A DNA stretch of 28,493 bases, from positions 1-28,493 of the forward strand of contig DLQN01000087.1 in the NCBI GenBank assembly GCA_002477595.1. The letters are read 5' to 3'. Shown piece after piece: positions 22,792-28,493 of the stretch. Both the position numbers and the translations under genes were made by a program. Every line of letters starts with the position of its first letter. Position 1 is the stretch's first letter. Under the pieces are notes generated by a model. That model was not told the origin of the DNA and made no database searches. It saw nothing but the letters and a program-made list of their open reading frames with translations. Origin of the DNA: Roseivirga sp. UBA7431. GTDB taxonomy: Bacteria; Bacteroidota; Bacteroidia; Cytophagales; Cyclobacteriaceae.

Positions 22792-25700
22792 ATGAAGAAA
22801 CGACTACTAACAATATCAGTGCTGGCTGTTGTGCTATTAACAATAGCTTACTTTTCAAACGATAGAGGTCCAAAATACCTCGTTGCAGAAAGGCAGTTAA
22901 GTATAGACACCTCACTTAATCAAAAGTTTGAAAATAATGAGACGGAAGAATCAGAAAACCCGATTGAAAGGTTAGAATTTGAAATGGGTCAATTGGTTAA
23001 TCCAGAGACTGGAAAGTTACCTGATTTTATACGACAAAGAGAACTTAACTATGCTAAGAAGAACTTAAGCCTTACCGATCAGGTGCGAAGTAGTGCTGCT
23101 GGGAGTATACCTAGTTCTGCCACAAGCACATCCACTCAAACCGTTCCGTTTGCTAGCGCTGGTCCTTACAATGTCGGAGGGAGAACTAGAGCAGTTGCTC
23201 TTGATGTCAATGATGAAAGTATTATTCTAGCAGGCGCAGTATCTGGTGGGATGTGGAGGAGCATCGATTCCGGGGCTACCTGGTCTAGGACTACAGCCAT
23301 GGAGCAGCACCCTGCTGTAAGCTCGTTAGTACAAGATAAAAGAAGTGAAAAAACAAATGAGTGGTACTACTCTACAGGAGAAAGAAGAGGTAATTCTGCT
23401 ACGATCAATGGAGACAGCTATGTTGGTAATGGTATTTACAAGTCTGTTGATAATGGTGCTTCTTGGAGCTTGATAAGCGCTACAGCTGTTGCGGGTACAA
23501 GTGGAACTAGTGTAATCCTGAACGACCGTGCAGAATTTGCCTTGATTGATGAATTAGCCATTGACTATTCCAATACAGAAGGTACTGAAATATATGCCGC
23601 TGGGACTAGTGAGATTCTACGATCAGCAGATGGTTTTGAAACTTTTGATATAGTTCTAGGTACTGATAATACCGGTAGAAATTCTACGGATATTGCCATT
23701 ACTACTTCAGGTAAAGTATATGCTACGATTGGCAATGCAGCCTTTAATGGAGCTGATGGAGCAGATGGTTTTTTTAAGTCTGAGGATGGAATTACGTGGA
23801 CAGATATTGAATTTCCAGAAAATTTCCCTTCTACTTTCACGAGATTAGAGTTGGGTATTGATCCATCAGATGAAGATAAGGTTTATGTATTAGCGCCATC
23901 CAACTTATTCCTCTATAATGATGCTAGCGGTTCATGGACCGATTTAACATCCCGACTTGACGTTATTGATGATGGTGGTATCAACGGCCATAACGCTCAA
24001 GGTGGCTATAACTTATATGTAGCAGTCCACCCAGATGATAGTGAGGTAGTCTTTGCCGCAGGAATAAATCTATTGAGATCGCTTGATGCTTTTACAACCG
24101 ATGCTAAACGTAAGCAAGTCGGAGGTTATAGACCAGGTAACTGCTGTACGCTGTATCCGAACCAACACCCCGATAATCATGACTACTATTTCTTCCCATC
24201 AGATGGGGATAAAATGATTACGGCTACTGACGGGGGAGTGCATAGAACTGCCGACAACCTTGCAGCTACTAATACAATTACGCCCATTACATGGGAATCT
24301 TTGAATAACGGGTATTTAACCACTCAATTCTATCATCTTGATATCCATAATTATGACTTTGGTGATCAGCAGATCGTTGGAGGACTTCAAGATAACAGCA
24401 CGTTTGCCAAGTTCGATCTAGATCCGACAGCCGATTGGCAAGATGTTTTTGGTGGTGACGGAGCCTACTCATCAATCACTTACAACGGACTTTACGTCTC
24501 CTCTCAGAATGGTAACCTCGCTCGGTATGAGGCCAATGACAATGGTGTCTATCAGTTTCAAGGTAATATCTCACCTACTTTTGAGGATAATGATTATTTG
24601 TTTATTAACCCTTATACCTATAATCCAGTGCATCAAGATCAATTGGTTGTAGGCGCTAGGGGAAAAGTCTTTATCACGAATGACATTAGGACAAACCCAA
24701 GTGGTGATGATCCAAGTCAAAACGGTTGGATGGAAATAGGAGGGCCTAGGTCTTTGACGAATCAGCCCGTTTCTGCATTGGCCATGTCCACTCAACCAGA
24801 AGGTATCTTGTACTTTGGGACCAGAGTAGGAAGAATTTATAAAGTTGAAAATACAAGAGACATAGAAGAAAGCGTTGAGGCTACGGAATTGAATCGAGAT
24901 GGACTTCCTGTCGGGAATATCTCAAGCATCTTTGTAGATCCAAAAGATGGAAATAAAGTTTTTCTGACCTTTTCAAACTATGAAGTGTTAAGCGTTTGGT
25001 CTTCTGAAGATGGAGGTGATACTTGGGTTTCTATTTCAGGTAACCTCGAGGAAAATGCCAGTGGTTCTGGGGCAGGACCTTCAGTAAGAAACATCGCTGT
25101 TATGCCTGATGGAAATGGTGGTAACTACTATTTCGTGGGCACTTCTGTGGGCTTGTTTATGACACAAGCTTTGGATGGAGATAATACCGTCTGGACGCAA
25201 CAAGGAGCTGATGTGATTGGAAACGTTGTTGTTTCTTGGGTTGCTGTAAGGCCAATAGAAGGAGCTGTAATGGCCAGTACTCATGGTAATGGTGTGTTTC
25301 AAGGGGCTTATCAGGTTGGTGTCACACCAAATATCAATTATTCTATTCAAACAGATGAAGTGAATACAGCCGTTCTGAGAGGAAATATTTCTTACACTTC
25401 AGGAAAGGGCATGAGTTACCAGTGGTTGAAAGATGGTGTTGCTATTGAGGGTGAGAATGCGAGTCAATTAACCGTGACGGATGCTGGTGAATACCAATTG
25501 AGACTTGGTTTACAAGACGTAGAAGGAACTGCGCTTTCAAATACTGTTTCATTCAATTTTGATGGTACTAGTCCTGACGTGACCTCTATCACTAGACTTA
25601 ATCCTGCAGATGAAAATACCAGTGAAACTACGGTGCAATTTCAGGTCACATTCTCTGAAGAGGTTGTTAATGTAGGCGTTACTGATTTTGAAACCTCAGG

Positions 25701-26517
25701 TGATGCTTCAGGAACCGTTAGTGTAGTCACTGAGAACACAGAGGGTGCAGCAGGGACTGTATTTGATGTGACAGTAAATAATATTGGAGGTAACGGAACG
25801 CTCAGTTTGGATATATCAGCATTTACTGATATCACTGATGTTATTGGTAATGTATTTAGCGGAACCGTTACTACAGAAGAAAATTATACGATACAGGATG
25901 GGACTACTCCTACTGCTGCCATTACGCGTTTAAATCCAATTACTGAAATAACGGATGAAAACAGTGTGACATTTATGCTGACGTTCACTGAGGGGGTTCA
26001 AAACGTAGATGTAAGCGACTTTGGTTTCTCCGAAGGTTCTCCGACTGCTACATTGAGTACAGTGACTGAGCTAGGCACAGGAGTCTATTCAGTTGAGATC
26101 ATCGATATTGTGGAGAACGGTGCTTTAGGCCTCGTCTTTACGGCCAGTCAAGACATTCAAGATAATGCCGGTAATGCGTTTGATGGAACTGTAACGACTA
26201 ACGAAAGCTATACTATAGAGAATGTGATCGCTTCTATTGATGATCCCTTGCTCGTTAATGTGCAGAAGATAATAGTCGATGCAAATCCTTCTACAGGAAT
26301 ATTCAACTTAGCCTTTCCTAACGCTTTCATAGGCAACTTTGAAATACAGATTGTAAATGCGCAGGGAAGCGTTACCATGATTAAGGAAGTGAACGGCTAT
26401 GCAAGTGGCAATCAGGTGGAGGTAGACCTAAGGAATTCACCTGATGGTCTGTATATACTAAAGGCTTCTAACGGGTTACGTACAGGTTCTATTAAACTGT
26501 TGAAGAAAAGGAATTAG
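22792..26517 (+). CDS. Large T9SS-exported sortilin/BNR-type beta-propeller protein with Ig-like repeats
   Basis: A 1241-residue surface or secreted protein. The ATG at 22792 is preferred over the TTG at 22774 because it begins a basic-hydrophobic export signal (MKKRLLTISVLAVVLLTIAY). Then follow a family-typical pro-region (NPETGKLPDFIRQRELNYAKK), a propeller opening GPYNVGGRTRAVALDV with repeated SxDxGxTW-like motifs (SIDSGATWSR, SVDNGASWSL, SEDGGDTWVS) up to about residue 840, an Ig-like domain (about 846-925), two tandem cadherin/Ig-like repeats both starting TRLNP (about 932-1040 and 1042-1143), and a type A T9SS sorting domain (about 1145-1241) with VDANPSTGIFNLAF and DGLYILKAS. The T9SS would carry it across the outer membrane. 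Ligand or substrate is unknown; glycosidase names given to such proteins are not supported by catalytic residues. Confidence 0.88.
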   Translation: MKKRLLTISVLAVVLLTIAYFSNDRGPKYLVAERQLSIDTSLNQKFENNETEESENPIERLEFEMGQLVNPETGKLPDFIRQRELNYAKKNLSLTDQVRSSAAGSIPSSATSTSTQTVPFASAGPYNVGGRTRAVALDVNDESIILAGAVSGGMWRSIDSGATWSRTTAMEQHPAVSSLVQDKRSEKTNEWYYSTGERRGNSATINGDSYVGNGIYKSVDNGASWSLISATAVAGTSGTSVILNDRAEFALIDELAIDYSNTEGTEIYAAGTSEILRSADGFETFDIVLGTDNTGRNSTDIAITTSGKVYATIGNAAFNGADGADGFFKSEDGITWTDIEFPENFPSTFTRLELGIDPSDEDKVYVLAPSNLFLYNDASGSWTDLTSRLDVIDDGGINGHNAQGGYNLYVAVHPDDSEVVFAAGINLLRSLDAFTTDAKRKQVGGYRPGNCCTLYPNQHPDNHDYYFFPSDGDKMITATDGGVHRTADNLAATNTITPITWESLNNGYLTTQFYHLDIHNYDFGDQQIVGGLQDNSTFAKFDLDPTADWQDVFGGDGAYSSITYNGLYVSSQNGNLARYEANDNGVYQFQGNISPTFEDNDYLFINPYTYNPVHQDQLVVGARGKVFITNDIRTNPSGDDPSQNGWMEIGGPRSLTNQPVSALAMSTQPEGILYFGTRVGRIYKVENTRDIEESVEATELNRDGLPVGNISSIFVDPKDGNKVFLTFSNYEVLSVWSSEDGGDTWVSISGNLEENASGSGAGPSVRNIAVMPDGNGGNYYFVGTSVGLFMTQALDGDNTVWTQQGADVIGNVVVSWVAVRPIEGAVMASTHGNGVFQGAYQVGVTPNINYSIQTDEVNTAVLRGNISYTSGKGMSYQWLKDGVAIEGENASQLTVTDAGEYQLRLGLQDVEGTALSNTVSFNFDGTSPDVTSITRLNPADENTSETTVQFQVTFSEEVVNVGVTDFETSGDASGTVSVVTENTEGAAGTVFDVTVNNIGGNGTLSLDISAFTDITDVIGNVFSGTVTTEENYTIQDGTTPTAAITRLNPITEITDENSVTFMLTFTEGVQNVDVSDFGFSEGSPTATLSTVTELGTGVYSVEIIDIVENGALGLVFTASQDIQDNAGNAFDGTVTTNESYTIENVIASIDDPLLVNVQKIIVDANPSTGIFNLAFPNAFIGNFEIQIVNAQGSVTMIKEVNGYASGNQVEVDLRNSPDGLYILKASNGLRTGSIKLLKKRN

Positions 26518-27095
26518 GACTTATCAAAAGTATCACTTCCTAAATGAGAGATGAAGTAGTCTAAGGGTACATCGTGCTCATCAGTGCAATCTAAATGGTC
26601 TAGGGTGGGAGTGATTCCTATCCCTACTTTTAGGCAGTTAGGGCTTACTTCATTTAAAAATCGATCATATAAACCTGCTCCGTATCCAATTCTATTGCCC
26701 ATTTTATCACAAGAAATAAGTGGAACGAAAACTACATCTAGCACCTGAGGCTCAACTGCCGTCCCGTTTACAGGTTCTGGTATGCCGAACTTAGTTGTTT
26801 CAAATAGACTGTCGTTTTCAATTCTAAAATGAGTCAGTCTCTTCTGTATGAAAAGTGTTTTTGATACATAGACTTCATGCGCCTTGCTGTTCCTCAGTTG
26901 ATCGAATAAGGGCCACGTATTAGGCTCCTTGAATTTTTTGATAGAAAGGAATAGGTGGCAATGAACGAGTTGTGGGTTAGCCGCAAGAAAGTCTAGGCAG
27001 TTTTTGAGGAGCAGTTTATTTCTACGATCAAACTCCTGTCCTGTTAAGGTTTTGCGCTTCTCTAGAAATAGCGATCTAAGAACTTCTTTATTCAT
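26514..27095 (-). CDS. fau: 5-formyltetrahydrofolate cyclo-ligase
   Basis: A 193-residue enzyme that converts 5-formyl-THF to 5,10-methenyl-THF using ATP. Family features: an N-terminal basic stretch LFLEKRKTLTGQEFDRR, and the C-terminal signature DVVFVPLISCDKMGNRIGYG followed by AGLYDRFL. The ATG at 27095 is chosen (a TTG three codons earlier is in frame); it overlaps the end of bshC by 8 nt, indicating coupling. The stop codon overlaps the stop of the convergent T9SS gene within TTAG, so no room is left for a terminator between them. Confidence 0.93.
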   Translation of the reverse strand: MNKEVLRSLFLEKRKTLTGQEFDRRNKLLLKNCLDFLAANPQLVHCHLFLSIKKFKEPNTWPLFDQLRNSKAHEVYVSKTLFIQKRLTHFRIENDSLFETTKFGIPEPVNGTAVEPQVLDVVFVPLISCDKMGNRIGYGAGLYDRFLNEVSPNCLKVGIGITPTLDHLDCTDEHDVPLDYFISHLGSDTFDKS

Positions 27096-28493
27096 GGACT
27101 TCAAGCATATGGAAACGATAATCGAACGGGTCGAAAGCTTCCATACATGAATCTATGAATTTTGGATTGTTAATGTAAAAATTCAGGAAGTTGTCTTTCC
27201 TTTCTTGCGGACTCCCTCCTGGAAACAGTGTTTCTTTTAGGGCATATATCCTATTCACTAACACTTCTTGGTTTTTCCGCTCAGCCTTTAAAATCTTATA
27301 CTCGATCTTCTCAAGACTCTTTTCGGCTTTCTTTAGCTCGGCTAAAACGAGTTTTTCTAAAGTCGAATCTACCTGAGTCGCCTGATCCTTAATTTCGGAA
27401 TAGATTTTTCTCAAATGAACTTTCTGTTCATCTAAGTCCATTTTGAAAGTGGTATTGGCGATCACTTTTTCCTTAACGAGTTCATTCTCCTCTTTGAAGA
27501 TATCCTCATAACTTAAACCAGCTTTTTCGAGCTTTTTCACTTGCCCATTGGTCATTATACCCGCAAAGTTACGCGGCATAAGTAGCGGAAAAGTAACTTG
27601 AAAATGATCGAATATGCCCTTCAGCTGTAGCCAGTAAACAAGCTCTGAAGGTCCGCCTACGTATGCTAGGTTTGGCAAGAGGAATTCTTGATAAAGTGGT
27701 CTTAAAACTACGTTTGGACTGAATCTTTCAGGGTGATCCGTCAGTTCTTGCCTGATTCCGTCTACAGAAAAGGTGAGGTCAGTATCAAGTACTTCATAGC
27801 CATCTCCGTTCTTTACTATTCTCGACCTTATATTGCCTTCCAAATAGAAGAAGTTGATTTCTCTTGGGAAGACTTGAGTTTTGTATCCTGAATCTTCAAT
27901 TTCTTTCGTGATGCGACTTGCTTCAGCCTCTGGCGTGTGATCGAAAAGGTCAGATTCAATTACTGGAGTGAAGAGTCGTTTGAGGTCTTTTTGGTCAGCA
28001 TCAATGATAACTAAGCCATGTTCACCAAAAAGGTGATTCATATAATGCCTGACTGCTGAGGCTAGGTCTTTCTCTTTTAAGTAGGCATCTCTAAAGAAAC
28101 CTGGGATTCCGATAATTTCGTCAAATATTGGACTGATAGATTTTGTATTAAATCTCCCTACAGCGCCAACCTGATCTGTTTCCCAAGAGAATTTTTTCCC
28201 ATTAAAACGAAAGTGATCAATCTCGTCAAAGTCGTGATCTTCACTGGCCATCCAATAGACAGGTACAAAATTACAATCAGGCCTTAATTTCTTAAGTTCT
28301 TCACAAGCACGGATTACAGACACTATCTTATAAATGACGTAAAGAGGTCCGGTGAATATATTTAACTGATGACCAGTAGTAATGGTGTATGTGTTCTCAG
28401 ACTTGAGGTCTTCAATGTTCTTCGAAGTGCTTGGAGATACTTCGAAGTGCTCATATTGTGATGTTAGAACTGAAGATAGGATTTCCCTAGTGC
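27088..28493 (-). CDS. bshC: Bacillithiol biosynthesis cysteine-adding enzyme BshC, 3' part
   Basis: The last step of bacillithiol synthesis adds cysteine to GlcN-malate; BshC is the assigned enzyme. The frame is open to the right edge, and the extra residues before the GTG at 28323 (TITTGHQLNIFTGPLYVIYK) are the conserved N-terminal part of the Rossmann-like core, so the gene extends out of the window and the GTG is internal. Also visible are VPVYWMASEDHDFDEI, FGEHGLVIIDADQKDLKRLF, LRPLYQEFLLPNLAYVGGPSE and a C-terminal coiled coil (VDSTLEKLVLAELKKAEKSLEK). About 467 residues are in view of a usual 520-540. It is followed by fau with an 8-nt overlap; ytxJ elsewhere in the window belongs to the same thiol system. 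Confidence 0.93.
   Translation of the reverse strand, partial: TREILSSVLTSQYEHFEVSPSTSKNIEDLKSENTYTITTGHQLNIFTGPLYVIYKIVSVIRACEELKKLRPDCNFVPVYWMASEDHDFDEIDHFRFNGKKFSWETDQVGAVGRFNTKSISPIFDEIIGIPGFFRDAYLKEKDLASAVRHYMNHLFGEHGLVIIDADQKDLKRLFTPVIESDLFDHTPEAEASRITKEIEDSGYKTQVFPREINFFYLEGNIRSRIVKNGDGYEVLDTDLTFSVDGIRQELTDHPERFSPNVVLRPLYQEFLLPNLAYVGGPSELVYWLQLKGIFDHFQVTFPLLMPRNFAGIMTNGQVKKLEKAGLSYEDIFKEENELVKEKVIANTTFKMDLDEQKVHLRKIYSEIKDQATQVDSTLEKLVLAELKKAEKSLEKIEYKILKAERKNQEVLVNRIYALKETLFPGGSPQERKDNFLNFYINNPKFIDSCMEAFDPFDYRFHMLEVHE

Noticed and set aside
22792..26517. Annotation of the propeller protein as a glycosyl hydrolase (sialidase)
   Set aside because: The SxDxGxTW-like repeats show a propeller fold, but no sialidase arginine triad or other catalytic set can be recognised.
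1..28493. CRISPR arrays, tRNA/rRNA genes, prophage or transposase genes
   Set aside because: None seen on either strand by eye; short degenerate tRNA-like folds cannot be fully excluded without a search tool.

Overview
The window looks like a chromosomal segment of a marine-type member of the Bacteroidota, probably order Cytophagales (Roseivirga/Fulvivirga-like; the genus is a guess). The evidence is: promoters of the form TTTG-N19-TAnnTTTG (clearest before sucD and rpsT), few Shine-Dalgarno sites, a type IX secretion (T9SS) C-terminal domain, a fused E1 alpha/beta 2-oxoacid dehydrogenase, and bacillithiol genes (bshC, ytxJ). There are no rRNA or tRNA genes, CRISPR arrays, transposases or phage genes.

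Layout. 1-3363: the 3' part of rarA, a secreted protein with two lipocalin-like halves (minus strand) and an M28 lipoprotein peptidase. 3385-3460: a REP-like double-hairpin repeat. 3470-5648: a DASS-type anion/Na+ symporter followed by a nitroreductase (minus). 5649-6160: a divergent control region holding a textbook housekeeping promoter for sucD (plus) and an ECF-sigma-like promoter pointing the other way, with a palindrome and a possible 39-residue membrane peptide. 6161-7036: sucD. 7055-7424: a small-gene island on the minus strand, with two possible microproteins (24 and 30 residues) bracketed by terminators. 7453-12076 (minus): pheT, a coiled-coil protein, zapA and rny, tightly packed. 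12142-13912 (minus): a DUF1684 protein, radC and rpsT. 14092-15593 (plus): another two-repeat lipocalin-like protein and a basic, Asn/Arg-rich exported protein with Trp-Gly repeats. 15628-17980 (minus): ytxJ and the fused E1. 18068-20478 (plus): an M16 peptidase, ispF and mnmD, with 3-nt spacing and then a 4-nt overlap.

20479-22364 is the least ordinary stretch, a gene graveyard. It holds a truncated lipoprotein gene running head-on into a truncated secreted-protein gene, a second fossil start site sharing an exact 16-bp repeat, and a chimeric pseudogene. That pseudogene joins a lipoprotein N-terminus to fragments of a T9SS beta-propeller protein and is interrupted by a single TGA at a conserved Trp codon. 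Directly downstream lie a small lipoprotein gene and the intact paralogue, a 1241-residue T9SS-exported propeller protein (22792-26517). The window ends with 5-formyltetrahydrofolate cyclo-ligase and the 3' part of bshC (minus).

Most of the window is housekeeping. The material that looks undescribed is (a) the microprotein candidates near 7.1-7.3 kb, (b) the ECF-type promoter and leader at 5.75-6.0 kb, and (c) the recombination scar at 20.5-22.2 kb. No convincing new multi-gene defence or metabolic system was seen.
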